Assembly (NCBI GenBank): GCA_019914945.1
Contig: CM034099.1
Location: forward strand, 17,386,704 to 17,450,703
Source: Typha latifolia
Taxonomy: Eukaryota > Streptophyta > Magnoliopsida > Poales > Typhaceae
Direction of reading: 5' to 3'
DNA length: 64,000 bases
The notes under the pieces are model-generated. The model had not been told where the DNA came from and did no database searches. It saw only the letters and a program-made list of their open reading frames with translations. Shown piece after piece: positions 12,912 through 23,745 of this stretch (position 1 is the stretch's first letter; each line of letters begins with the position of its first letter). The position numbers were made by a program, and so were the translations under genes.

Positions 12912-15900
12912 TTATGCCTCCTCCCTCTCATTAAGTTTTGCAAGTTCCACATTCTCCTGATTGCTACTGGATGATTTCAGGAGATCAGGTGGAAGCAAAG
13001 CTTCACTTTGATTGCCTTTGGGCACAAGAAAAATAAGAAACAATGTAGAAAACCTCAACAAGTTCCTTATGAGCACAACTAGCCATAGATTCCTGAAATC
13101 GATCCTTGTAACATGGAACACATGGAGAAGGATTCCTCCTCCTGTTTTTGAAGACAATAATCCGAGGCTGTCAATGCACATGAGGAGTGCAAAGAAGGTG
13201 CCTTCGATACCCAAAGGGCACAACTTAGTGCTCAGGACAATCATTGGCATCCAGCGGATTCGTGTTATAATTCTAGAGGAACACTCCTCCAGGATCACGA
13301 AGACATAGTCAGGGATTCCAAGTTTTAGGTTCCATCGAAGAACAAAGATGAGGTCAAGCATTCCAGAAACACTATAAAGGAGTTGAGCATAGAAGAGTAG
13401 GCTTCTGAACGGGTGGTTCTTCAGAAACTTGTGGTAGATGAGGACCCCTACCATGGATGCCATTGCACCAATGGCGTAGATTATTCCTACAAATTGCTGT
13501 ATTAAGAGAAGTTGGTTAGTACAAAATGGTAATAAAGTGCCATTATAGTGTAGAAGTATTTCTAGCACACTGGTTTAGCATGTTTTGATGCTATCTTTAC
13601 TGCTACAACTAAGATTTTACTCAGAGAAGTTTATGTAATTCATCCATAAACAAACTAATTAGTTTTTTCATTTATCAACCAATCTATTACTTTTCATTAT
13701 TTTCTCGGTAGATGCTTAGATTTCTCAAGAACACTGTAGTTTTAGCTCTTTTACTTGAGATAGCTGCATATTGTACCAGTGAAAAGACTTCCATTGCGTT
13801 TAACAACTTTTGTGCTATGTCAGATAATAGTGGATATTCGGCAAATAAAGCTACACTATTCTCCAAGATCTGATTTTTCACCAGGAGTTATCTGCTTTAG
13901 TCCTTTAAAATTCAAAATGGTCAAGCAAATAACAAATTTATTCTAAAACATAAATGCCCAAAAGAGGAGTGTTAATCTATTAGACTCAGAGAAATTGTTC
14001 CATAATCTTTGGTGAGGGCATGAAGTATACTAAACATCATTATTGGACAATTGCCAAGATAATAGATTTTCTTTTCTTTACCTGAGTAAATGCTGGACCA
14101 GCTGTCGGATTAGTATACCAGTAGAACTGCCCCTCATGAGTGCTGATGCTGAGGGCCAAAGACAGGAACATATACAAGGAAGGCTTCCACACTGCCGGAT
14201 ATCTTATCGTCCTTCCCATCCCCCTCACCGCAACGCCCACCTTCTCCCAGACCTGCAAAGAAAGAAAAGAAGATACAGATGATCACTGGTACATAGAAAA
14301 AAAAATGCAAGTTGAAAACTGAATGTTTGGTCCTCGTCCTACCAACAGTGCAGATGATGTTACTTTGACAATTTACATATTCACTCTGTTCCACATACTG
14401 GCTGAGTCATGGGTTTGAAGATGGTCTTATTCAAATTGGCTATCAAGCCCACGGGAGTATGATGTTGAGAAAGGGTCAAAGAAGAAAAAGATCCAAAATT
14501 GACTTGTTTTAGAATCAGAGACCAATTTGTTAATTATCATCATCTCTAGTCCAATCATACCATGAATCAATAATGTATAATGCTGGCTAGACGGCATACT
14601 TCTGTATGAGTTTCCATCCTTCAAGGGGTATCTTAGAGGCTTTGAGTTAGTAATGCTTGTGGTGCTTCAAAATGTATCCGAAAACACTTTTGATGACTAT
14701 TAGTCTAGATCGGACAAAACTGCATAACACCAGAGAAAATGGTGAATATTGTTATTTTATATCTACAATTTTATTCTCAGAGTTCGGAAAAAGATCCTGC
14801 CATCAAAAACATCTCAAGACATGAACATCATTCAAAATGAAATTTAGGCCGACCAGCTGACTCATCCATTTCAACTCAATTTGTTGAACACTGCCTAAGA
14901 ATGAGAAAAATTAGGCCCCACAAATTGTTCTACAAGGAATCAAACTAGATAATATGAAGTGCTACCTACCAAAAGTAAAAAAATTGAGGTTATAATTGCA
15001 AATATAAGCCAACTATAACCCACTATTTCTCTTATATTTATGGATCAACGGCATCTTAGATAAGAAAATTGCAAGATTAATGGATGCACTCACCTTTTGC
15101 TTCTCGGAGTAATGATTCGTTCTCAGCTCATAGATCACAAACCCGAGCAGAACAAGCAACACCGCAGGCATTGCCATGATCCCCAATGCTCCCTACATTG
15201 ATTAAACCAAACCTACCCAAAAAATTAGTTGACAGCAACATCAACACAAAATTCGGACGGTCACATTGATCGATGAGTCTGACCTGAGCCCCGAGATCGC
15301 GGACGAAGACCCCACTGGTGGAGAAGCCGATGAGGGCGCCGAGAGAGGAGACGGCGCCGCAAAGGGTCTGCATGTCCGGTGCGAGATGCGGCTTCTCGAT
15401 ACTATTCCTCGCGATGCACGCGTCGATCGTCACGTCGGCGATGGCCACGGCCGCCGTCATGCCGATGAAGCAGAGGAGAGCGAGCACCACCGGTAGGCCG
15501 GTGACCGATGAGACTGTAAGCGCCGCGATGGCTCCCAGTATACCTGATAATTTTTTCTTTCTTTTTCAATAGGAATCACTACACATTTTATAATCAAAAT
15601 AACACTGAAATTTTACCTGAAACAATAAAGTAGGGTCGACGACGGAAACCATAGATGGGGATAACATCGGTGAGGACTCCCCAAACTGGCTTCATCACCC
15701 AAGGGATGTAATAGAACCCCACAAACATCTGCACGGCAGATGGCTGCACCTTTTGTACATCCTTCCAGTAGTAATCCGAGACCACCCTAAAGAATGATCC
15801 AGCGAAGCCTTGGCTCAATCCGTAGACCAACACAATCCCAAACACAAAGCTTGCGTTCAGCTCCCTGCAAAGCATTGCAATCCATTGGAATGGCTCCAAG

Positions 15901-16016
15901 ATTATCCTCAACGGCCGACTCGGCTTCTCGTGGTCCTTCGACGGCTCGGCGGAGATACCCGGCGCCGGACCTGACGCCGGCTTCTCGATGAGATTTTGGG
16001 TTTCCGAGGAGTCCAT
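12912..16016 (-). CDS. Folate-biopterin transporter family protein (BT1/MFS)
   Basis: Minus-strand exons are 16016-15617, 15543-15284, 15192-15094, 14252-14082 and 13496-12912, giving 504 residues in unbroken frame. The N-terminal about 45 residues are polar. The MFS body follows, with LVYGLSQGFAGSFFRVVSDYY, the cytoplasmic loop GFRRRPYFIVSG and IADVTIDACIARNS, then further hydrophobic segments. The C-terminal tail is polar (SSSSNQENVELAKLNERE). Order and length match plant probable folate-biopterin transporters. Relatives of this family carry folates or pterins in protozoa and cyanobacteria, and one plant member is plastidial. Most plant paralogs have no proven substrate, and I see no strong transit peptide here. 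Two G-boxes lie upstream of the start. Confidence 0.88.
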
Positions 16017-16095
16017 GTGTGAGGAAGAGGGGGGGGAGTTGACTTGTGTTATGAGAAGAGATGGTGTGAACTCACCAAATCCTCGTTCGCCACCC

Positions 16096-16251
16096 CACGT
16101 GAGGACTTAATATTGGGAGATGTTTATTATAGACTTATAGTCTTGGTGCAAAACCAAGGAACTGAGGAAGGGGTGTTCTGGGGAAGGCATTCACTATTCG
16201 GTACGATAACCAGGACAAAGTCGGCTAACATTGACTTCATATTCACACGTG
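16096..16251. promoter_or_regulatory. Two G-boxes upstream of the folate-biopterin transporter gene
   Basis: CACGTG occurs at 16096-16101 and 16246-16251, about 80 and 230 bp upstream of the minus-strand ATG at 16016. A TATA-like stretch (tattata) lies between them near 16125. G-boxes are bZIP/bHLH sites; whether they act here is inference. Confidence 0.35.
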
Positions 16252-16317
16252 GGAGTTATATACCAGGAAACCTTTGGTGAAAGACTTTTGGTAGGTAGTT
16301 AGATGAAAATTTGGTCT

Positions 16318-16660
16318 CAAATAAATGAGCTGCTGGAGCTCGGGTTCAGCTGAGCCAAGTTTAAATTTTATTTTAGGTTTATTAAATTTCGAGTTAAGTA
16401 AGCCGGCTCCAATTTGGCTTGGCTTGAATAATAGGTTTAGATTAGCTTGACTCGAAAATAACTTAGTTCTAAGCTTAGTTTTGACTTCGGCTTAGTCTAC
16501 TCAACTTGATTTCGACTTAAAAATAGGCTCTCAAACAGCTCATGCTCTGTCCCGCTTGGCTTGAGTTGAGCTAAGCTAGAATCTCAAGCTACACTCGAAA
16601 TTAATATTAAGCCAAGCCAAAGAGGCTTGCTCAATCGCGGGGTCTTTTACAACCCTACAA
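16318..16660. repeat. Decayed repeat rich in GAGCT/CTTGGCTTG motifs
   Basis: Dense copies of 'gagctcg', 'ttggcttg' and 'agcttgactcga' in both orientations end in 'tttacaaccctaca'. They resemble a decayed non-autonomous transposon. Related material lies at about 12030-12290 and 63505-63850. The sequence between this repeat and the PPR gene (to 17164) shows no gene. Confidence 0.5.
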
Positions 16661-17164
16661 GAGATGGAGAAAAAATAAGTTTATCTTCTACTTCTATTAA
16701 TTAAACTCTTGGCTTCCGTCGTTTACCCTCTTTCTGAGGTAAAAAAATTGTGGAGATTATGGCTGCTCATGATGCAATCTTGCAAAAATTAAAAAAATAA
16801 AATGATGGCAAAACATGATTCTATAGCGAATACAATTCAGTAGCGAATATGCCCCCTAAAGAAAAACATAAAAGAGACTCTACAAAGAGAGGTAGAGACA
16901 TGAACATGGTAAGGCGTATAACTTATTTAGAATCATAAGTATAGTAAAATTCATGAAGAGAAGGAAGATCAAGTTTTCCGAATCATTGTAGTTTCACGTG
17001 AAATATATGATAAATATACAAATATTATCAAACAATTTGATGAGCTTGGCCAATAAATTCTGTAATGCTTATGAAGATATCTGCTTGCCATCATGTTTGG
17101 AGTATTGAAAGAACTGGGAAGCAGGAAAGCCTAAGCTACAGTCCATCAATTGGTGGCCTAACAC

Positions 17165-20134
17165 TCACACAGTCGCTGGAGTATTTTCAGCGCGGACATC
17201 CATCTGCTTCATCCAGAGAGACCACTTAACAGCTTCTAGAAAGTTTTCGTTCCTTTGGAGAGCAGCAATGAGGTTAGTATATGTTACTCGATCAGGATTT
17301 ATCCTTCTAATTCTCATCTCCTGCACTACATTGACAGCCTCTTCAGCCATTCCAGCTACACCATATGCCTTGATCAAGGTATTGTAACTGTACAGATCAG
17401 GTTCGAGGCCGCGATCTTTTAATTCCGCAAGCACATTAGCAACCTCTTCAATCCATCCCTTCTTTCCATAAATATTGATCATAATATTATATGTATAATG
17501 GTCAGAATCACATTTTGCTTCCTTCATGTTCTGCAATACATGATTAAACTCCTCTAATTGGTCTTCCTTACCATATGCATCAAGCATACAATTGTATGCT
17601 TCAAGTGATATAGGATATCCAGCTTGCTGCATTCTTTGGATGAGAGATCGCATGCTCTTAAAGTCCTTGCTTTGTCCATATGCTGCTATAATTGTATTGT
17701 ACGAAATAATGTCTGCCAATCCCTGTTTGCGAGCCATCCAAAATACCTTCCTAGCCTTCTTTAACAGTCCGGCCTTACCATATACATCTAGCATCACATT
17801 TAAGGTAATAGTGTTAGCAGAATATCCATGGTGAATCATCTCATCAAAAAGTCTAGAGAGTTCATCCACAGGTAAGGCACGCCCGCAACAGTTTATAATG
17901 CAGTTATACATGGCCTCATCCCACTTAATCCCAGTCTTGAGTATCCAGTAGTAGACATTTGACAGCTTCTCAAGCATACCACATCGTTGGTATGTGCGGA
18001 GCATATCACGAAAAAGATAAGTATCTGGAACAATGTCTTTCTGTTTTTCCATCATGTCCAAAACTAAACAAGCATCTTTTAACCGGCCAGCTTTGATATA
18101 CATCCTCACAAAAATACTGTATGCAATCATATCCAATGTGGACCCTGATGATTTCAGCTTAAGGTACAGATTTTCAGCATCAGTAAATCTGTCCATGGCA
18201 CTGAAAACATCAATCATGGAGCTTGTGATATGGAGATTTATCTGCATTTCAGATCTTGGCATCTGATCATAGATCTTGACAGCATTCTCATAAGAACCTG
18301 CCTCCTTGCAAGAACATATCAAAAGATGGTATAGGTTGTCTTCAAAATCAGAATCTTCCCACCTCTTATCACGTAAAACTTGTAAAGCATCATCCAACAA
18401 AGAATTCTGAATATACGCCATTACTAAAATAGAACAGGAAGTAGGATCAAGCAAAATGTCCTCATAAAAGGAAGCTTCTAGAGTAGGAAGAACATTATCT
18501 AACCTTCCGACCCGTTCATATGCCTGAAGAAGGCTACCAACTATTGAAGAACACTGACAGCCTGCTGCCCTCATGTCTTTAAGAGTTTGAATAGCCCCTT
18601 CTTCATCTCCATACCTTGCTTGTAAGTTGATCATTGTGTAAAAGTTTGACGAGCTTGGTTGAAACCCCAATCTCTTGAGTTCCTGATAGTAAAACAATGC
18701 CTCCACATAATTGTTCACTCTACCAAAACCCTCAATCATTGATCTATAAGTAGTTTCATCTGGTACCAAGCCAACAAGATGAAGACTTTGAAATATACTT
18801 TTTGCTGCCTCAGTGTTAGACATCTTTCCATGTCCAGTGATCAATGTGTTGTACGCAACAATATTTGGGGAAATTCCTGCCTGTAACATTGACTTCATAA
18901 CCAATTCAGCCTCCTCTAGTTTACCCTGTTGGCTGTAAGCATTAAGTTGAACCAACCAATTTTCTACATTTGGAAGCACTTCATCCTTTTTCATCAGATT
19001 GATGGTCTCCTCTGACTTAGCATACAATCTCAAACGTGTATAAATTGTGATCATTGCAGAGTAAGCACTAACGCACTTAAGTTTGCATCTTCTCATGGTG
19101 GAGAAGACACACTCAGCTTGCCGAAGACAGCTTCTCTTTTGGTAAAGACCCATAAGCATGCCAATAGTAGCAATATTAGGCTGCACTCCTCTTTCTAGCA
19201 TCATCTGAAACCACTTTGTTCCCCACCAAACAATTCCTCTTTTGGCACAAACATATATGAGAGAGTTAAATACTTGAACATTCAATTCACATGCCGACTG
19301 AACAGTCATTTCTTCAAGTAATGATTTGGCTCTAGACCAATCCTCTTTCCTGGCAACTGCTCGAAGGACTATGTGATAAGCATCAGTATTCTCCTTAAGC
19401 TTTCCGTTACTCCTCATCCACTCGAAAAAGTTGATTGTCTTCTCATCATTTTTCTTCTCAAGGCGCTTTAAAACAAAATTACACTGCTCCATGCTAGAAC
19501 TAGAGCTGATAGCAGATAAATCAAATTCTACTTCATGATCATTTCTTGCAAACTCAAATGCCCGTGCCTTTTTAGTAAGAATAGGCTTTGAAACTTCGCG
19601 TCTTGCCGACTTCTTACTACTCAAAAGTCGTTTCCATATCTTTCTTTCAGTCCTTTTATCACCACTGTTCTTGAGACTTGTATCATGGAGATTCACCATA
19701 TTTGGAACAGACTTATTCCAAGTCATGCTCGGATCCAACAAAGATGCATGACCAGCATGACTTGTTTGAGATTTCTTAACTAAATCAGTTATCAATTGGG
19801 ATTCTCCAATGCCTTCTAAACCATGAACTTTGGTGTTCTTTAACCGAACTTTAGGGTTGGTACTCCACCTATTGATGCCAACTGCAGTAGACAACTGAAT
19901 ACCCCAAATAGATTCCAACAAATGCTCCTCTTTTCTAGAATCAACCCCTAATCCACAGCATTTAACATCCCTTCTTACTTCCTTTTTCCAATCTACCACA
20001 TATCCGATGTTAATAGACGATACCCATGAATTAGAACTAGCAAGATCCACTCCGGAAAGAAAGGAATTCCCATAAAAATTGCATCTTTTTGATTCAAAAA
20101 TATCTTGTGCAGCAGAAAATCTCAGAGAACCCAT
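17165..20134 (-). CDS. Chloroplast-type PPR protein, At4g30825/BFA2-like
   Basis: One intron-free frame of 989 residues starts at the ATG at 20134 (MGSLRFSAAQDIFESKR). The frame stays open upstream but has no ATG there. About 20 P-class pentatricopeptide repeats run from roughly residue 240 to the end; typical units read 'YNTLITGHGKM', 'YNIMINIYGKKGW' and 'YNTLIKAYGVAG'. There is no E or DYW extension, so RNA binding and stabilisation is more likely than editing. The N-terminus is Ser/Arg-rich and suits an organelle transit peptide. The repeat layout and ending (VKWSLWMKQMDV) recall Arabidopsis At4g30825 (BFA2), reported to stabilise a chloroplast atpH/atpF transcript. That assignment is from memory. 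A 5'UTR intron is likely (20412-20210). A five-codon upstream ORF ends 1 nt before the start. Confidence 0.85.
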   Translation of the reverse strand: MGSLRFSAAQDIFESKRCNFYGNSFLSGVDLASSNSWVSSINIGYVVDWKKEVRRDVKCCGLGVDSRKEEHLLESIWGIQLSTAVGINRWSTNPKVRLKNTKVHGLEGIGESQLITDLVKKSQTSHAGHASLLDPSMTWNKSVPNMVNLHDTSLKNSGDKRTERKIWKRLLSSKKSARREVSKPILTKKARAFEFARNDHEVEFDLSAISSSSSMEQCNFVLKRLEKKNDEKTINFFEWMRSNGKLKENTDAYHIVLRAVARKEDWSRAKSLLEEMTVQSACELNVQVFNSLIYVCAKRGIVWWGTKWFQMMLERGVQPNIATIGMLMGLYQKRSCLRQAECVFSTMRRCKLKCVSAYSAMITIYTRLRLYAKSEETINLMKKDEVLPNVENWLVQLNAYSQQGKLEEAELVMKSMLQAGISPNIVAYNTLITGHGKMSNTEAAKSIFQSLHLVGLVPDETTYRSMIEGFGRVNNYVEALFYYQELKRLGFQPSSSNFYTMINLQARYGDEEGAIQTLKDMRAAGCQCSSIVGSLLQAYERVGRLDNVLPTLEASFYEDILLDPTSCSILVMAYIQNSLLDDALQVLRDKRWEDSDFEDNLYHLLICSCKEAGSYENAVKIYDQMPRSEMQINLHITSSMIDVFSAMDRFTDAENLYLKLKSSGSTLDMIAYSIFVRMYIKAGRLKDACLVLDMMEKQKDIVPDTYLFRDMLRTYQRCGMLEKLSNVYYWILKTGIKWDEAMYNCIINCCGRALPVDELSRLFDEMIHHGYSANTITLNVMLDVYGKAGLLKKARKVFWMARKQGLADIISYNTIIAAYGQSKDFKSMRSLIQRMQQAGYPISLEAYNCMLDAYGKEDQLEEFNHVLQNMKEAKCDSDHYTYNIMINIYGKKGWIEEVANVLAELKDRGLEPDLYSYNTLIKAYGVAGMAEEAVNVVQEMRIRRINPDRVTYTNLIAALQRNENFLEAVKWSLWMKQMDVRAENTPATV

Positions 20135-20135
20135 C

Positions 20136-20153
20136 CTACTCAAAGTCACACAT
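20136..20153 (-). promoter_or_regulatory. Minimal uORF abutting the PPR gene start
   Basis: On the minus strand ATG TGT GAC TTT GAG TAG occupies 20153-20136, and the main ATG begins at 20134 after a single base. It lies in the leader downstream of the predicted 5'UTR acceptor (20210), so it should be in the mature mRNA. Effects on initiation are inferred. Confidence 0.5.
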
Positions 20154-20499
20154 GGGAAATTCGTGAATAAGTGCAAGGTCCAAATATGGGAACTTCAGGA
20201 ATAACCCCACTGCAGTGAAAATTGAAACCGAACATTAATTAGCCAACTCAGAATAGCATTACGAAAACTGAAATCGAAGCAAGCATTTGGTGGAAATAAG
20301 GGATTTGCTAAGCATCTACAAGAAAAATATCAGTATTTTCTCCTTTTCATTGTTCAACCTTAAATTTTGGTCAAGGGTCGCTGATGGAGAACAGGTGACG
20401 AAATTTTAGTACCTCGAAGTTAACGGAGAAGGATAAGGAGGGTTCGAGTCTCTGAGATCACCTTCTTCTCAGCTCCGTAGCATCCACGAAGTACTGAGA

Positions 20500-21862
20500 G
20501 CTCTTTCGAATCTAATTATCAAATGAATACGAAGGGTAAAGGGGTTTATATATGGAAGACTGTAGCCAGCGAACTTTGCGCTTCTTATCCCGCTTCTCTT
20601 CAGTAGCGTTTTTCTCCTTTTCTTTTATCAATATAATTTTTGGGGGAAAAACTTTTATTTTGGGTATTTCTAAATATTAAGAAATAAATATAATTTTTTT
20701 TAATCCTAAAACTTAAGAAGTGGATAGCTTGTTTTCAGCCCTTAGTAATTTTGGAAACTGAATATTATAATTTTATTTGTTAGATTAATTTGTTGACAGA
20801 GATTTTATTTTTTATGGAAATACTATGCTTTAATTTTCAATAAAACAGAACCATAATAAAATTATGATTTTTTTTAATAATTAGACTTGGGACTCTCAAA
20901 ACTAAATTGCTGCCCATTTACAGATTGATCCTCTTAATTATTAAAAAAAAACATTTCTCCAAATGCCTATTCTGTTAAGTATCTTATAGATTTTTTTTGT
21001 GAAATATGTTAATATCAGGTGATTAATTTAGGTCTTATAAAAAATATAGTTTTTGTTCATTTTAGAGGAAAAACAGAAAGAAAAATTAAGCGTAAAATAA
21101 TTATTTGATGTTTCGATGTTTTCGTAGTTTAAAATATCAATGCATATTATTTATAAAATCAAATCAAACTAGCCTAATTATATTTATATATTATTTATGG
21201 TAATATATATTAATAAATATAAATTGAGTCTTATCGGATTATAATTGTGACTCAATTGAATAAGCCTGACTCCTTTCAACTCGATTATTTTGACGGCCAT
21301 AGTTGTAGACTCCTTGCATTTTTCTTTTTATTCTTATGTCTCTTTATTTGGCCACCTCTTTACTAAATCCGTCGCCTTTGTCCACTTTCTCTTTTTTTTT
21401 TCTCGACGATTTCTCACTTCCAAGCTTATGAGATAGTATGCAATTGGATCTATCCGCTCAGATTCGGTACGCTTTTCAATATTTTCTTAGGAAAAAAAAA
21501 AGCATAAGTTCGTTTATTTTCATCAACAGTTATAATAAATGATATCAGATTAATTATTCATCAATAATTCCCTCTTATTAGCAATCCTGTGAGTCGTAAA
21601 TAACATTGCTACGTAAAAGGAAAAGGAAATAAAAGTTGCTGAAGAAGGCTGCCTATATATTCCACAATCCACGTCCATTCACGTTAACGCCTCATGAGCT
21701 TATTCAAGATACACGTTGAACCGCTATGCAAGTACTCATTAAATAACCATCTCTCACTCACTCACTCACTCACTCACTCACTCACTCTCTCGAAAGCAAT
21801 GTTAAATAATTATCTCGAAGGCTTATACCATTTCGCTACGGTCACCATATATGGTAGATAGA
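20500..21862. other. AT-rich intergenic region with (ACTC)n microsatellite
   Basis: No gene is seen between the PPR promoter and the PMEI-like 3' end. A perfect (CTCA)n run lies at about 21753-21786. A short degenerate 'gactcaatt...actcgatt' repeat lies near 21230-21290. The rest is very AT-rich. Confidence 0.6.
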
Positions 21863-22414
21863 CTAATCAATAGATTGGAAAAACACTAGACCGTAGCAAA
21901 CTCCACACCTTTTCCCCATCATCCTGTTCTCCAGTGACATCGGTGACGCCACGTTCAACTTCTTGAACATCTCTTCGCACTTCCTAGACGCCTTACGTGC
22001 GCTAGCAATGAGATCCAACGCAGCGTCATTCGACATCTTCTTCGACGTCTCTGCCTTTGCTTCCTTGAGATCATCAATGGCCTTCGTGTAAAGCGTCCAG
22101 CATTGGCTCAGCGCCGTCTCCTCCGACAAGCCCGGGTGCTGCTTCGCAAGCTTATCAATATTGGAGAGGGTGGCGTCGGCGCCGGCCATGGTGATGTCGA
22201 ACGCGATGTTCATGAGTCCGGCGACGTTGTCGACGGCAAAGCTGCGGGGATCGGATTTAAGCACCGAGACGCAGTCCCTGGGGTGGCGGATCTTGGAGCA
22301 CGTGAAGTCGAGGAATTCCTTGTCGGCGAGGGAGCGGGGAAGCGAGAGGGAGAGGAGGAGGAGGAGGACGTATAGGGGCTTGGCGGCGGCGCCGGCGGTG
22401 GTGGTGCAAGCCAT
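21863..22414 (-). CDS. Invertase/pectin methylesterase inhibitor-like secreted protein
   Basis: A single-exon frame encodes 183 residues. An N-terminal signal peptide (hydrophobic run YVLLLLLSLSLP, cleavage near SLA/DKE) precedes a helical domain with the family's four-cysteine pattern. Cys39 and Cys48 are close together (CSKIRHPRDC), a third Cys follows (SQCWTLYTKAIDDL) and a fourth is in the C-terminal half (RKCEEMF). PMEI-fold proteins inhibit either pectin methylesterases or acid invertases in the wall or vacuole, and sequence alone does not tell which. The C-terminal tail (MMGKRCGVCYGLVFF) has two extra cysteines and is less typical, so a late frameshift relative to homologs is possible. 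A TATA-rich stretch lies about 35-45 bp upstream of the ATG. Confidence 0.82.
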   Translation of the reverse strand: MACTTTAGAAAKPLYVLLLLLSLSLPRSLADKEFLDFTCSKIRHPRDCVSVLKSDPRSFAVDNVAGLMNIAFDITMAGADATLSNIDKLAKQHPGLSEETALSQCWTLYTKAIDDLKEAKAETSKKMSNDAALDLIASARKASRKCEEMFKKLNVASPMSLENRMMGKRCGVCYGLVFFQSID

Positions 22415-22445
22415 TGGATTGAGTTCTGAGGTTGGAGTGGTGGTG

Positions 22446-22460
22446 CTATATATATATGTA
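22446..22460 (-). promoter_or_regulatory. TATA-box region of the PMEI-like gene
   Basis: An uninterrupted TATATATATAT stretch lies 32-46 bp upstream of the ATG at 22414. If it is the TATA box, the 5'UTR would be very short, so the true box may lie further upstream. Confidence 0.4.
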
Positions 22461-22599
22461 GTTGATTATAGTGTGACGTAAAAGTGGCAAGCTTTGATAT
22501 CATGTCGATCAGAGGAAGGGAATTAGTCAGGAGGTTTGGAGGGATTAGTAAACGAGTAATGCTTGGTTCCCATAAAATCTCCATTTAGATTCCTCCTAA

Positions 22600-23745
22600 A
22601 AATGATATTTTTGGATTTGCAACTGTGGAAATTATGATTTAAGGCCGGATTTGGTGGATCGCATATTTGGTCCATTCATAATTGGATCATTAGTCGAACT
22701 TCATGCAAATACTAAACTAATCTTTAGAAGCAAATCAACCGTATGGATACGATTGTGTGATAATTAAACAGTAAATCAACCAATTCATTTGTTACCTTCT
22801 TCTTCGGTAGCTCGACATAGTCACATAGTTATTACTTGGAAGAATTATGATCATTTCCAACAATGAATTTGATTTCATTCTCTATTAAGAAAAGATGAAA
22901 TAGAGTAATGCTATACCCACAAACATTTAGTAAACATTCTATAAATAAGATGTGGCATCATTTTATCTCTTACTAGTTTCTCTCTCTATCTCATAACCAT
23001 CATTATTGATTGGTAAGATAAAGCAACATTAAAAGAGTTTTGGTCAGAGGGGGATCATTTTGTGTATATATTTCTTTCCCATTACACGAGATGAAGCCAA
23101 GTGCTACAACAATAACAACAAAAGAATGACTTATGTCATCTAATATTATCGACCCTTCGATCTCTAAGGGCAAAGATTATTTTTCCAACCGTTGAAGGGG
23201 CCTTTCGCAACTAAATACATTATATTTTTAATTAACAATACTAGATTGTAGTGCACAGTCTGTGTAAGCTACCTACACTTTATTGTTATAAAAAAATACA
23301 TATCGACTATAAAATTTACATACATTTAGTTTTTAAAAATCTAATCTCGCTATTTAAAAAAAAGCAATTGTAATTAAATCATAAACGCCTCACGATGCAA
23401 CAATTCCTATTAATCTCGCTGTCTTTTGCACGACCACTCTTGTCATAATTTCATTCACATTCTCACTGAACAGACTGCTCTAGAGTCTAGCAAGATTATA
23501 GTCCGACAAAACAATTCTATTACAATAAATAATTAACAAGTTGCATACCCGAGTATTATGATTATAGATCTTACAAATGCTTGTGTAGAGGAAGATTACA
23601 AAATCTTTTAGCCAAAAGAATTCATTCCCTGAAGCTAGAAGGATTTCCCTTCTGCAATTGAAATGATTTTTGGTTCTTGATGTTCGATGTGAACAAGCAT
23701 GGCGGACCACCTTTGGACGGATCCAGGTGATTTCCTTTACCTACT
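22600..23745. other. Intergenic region without recognisable gene
   Basis: AT-rich sequence with no ORF of coding character. A short 'caacaataacaacaaaag' run at about 23107 recalls a SINE tail but is too short to call. Confidence 0.5.

Noticed and set aside
15266..15572. Plus-strand ORFs opposite the folate-biopterin transporter exon 2
   Set aside because: They are antisense shadows of a GC-rich coding exon.
20135..20176. Longer PPR N-terminus starting at 20176
   Set aside because: That codon is TTG; the first in-frame ATG is at 20134.
21753..21790. CRISPR-like or regulatory array
   Set aside because: It is a simple (CTCA)n microsatellite with no spacers, in a plant nuclear context.
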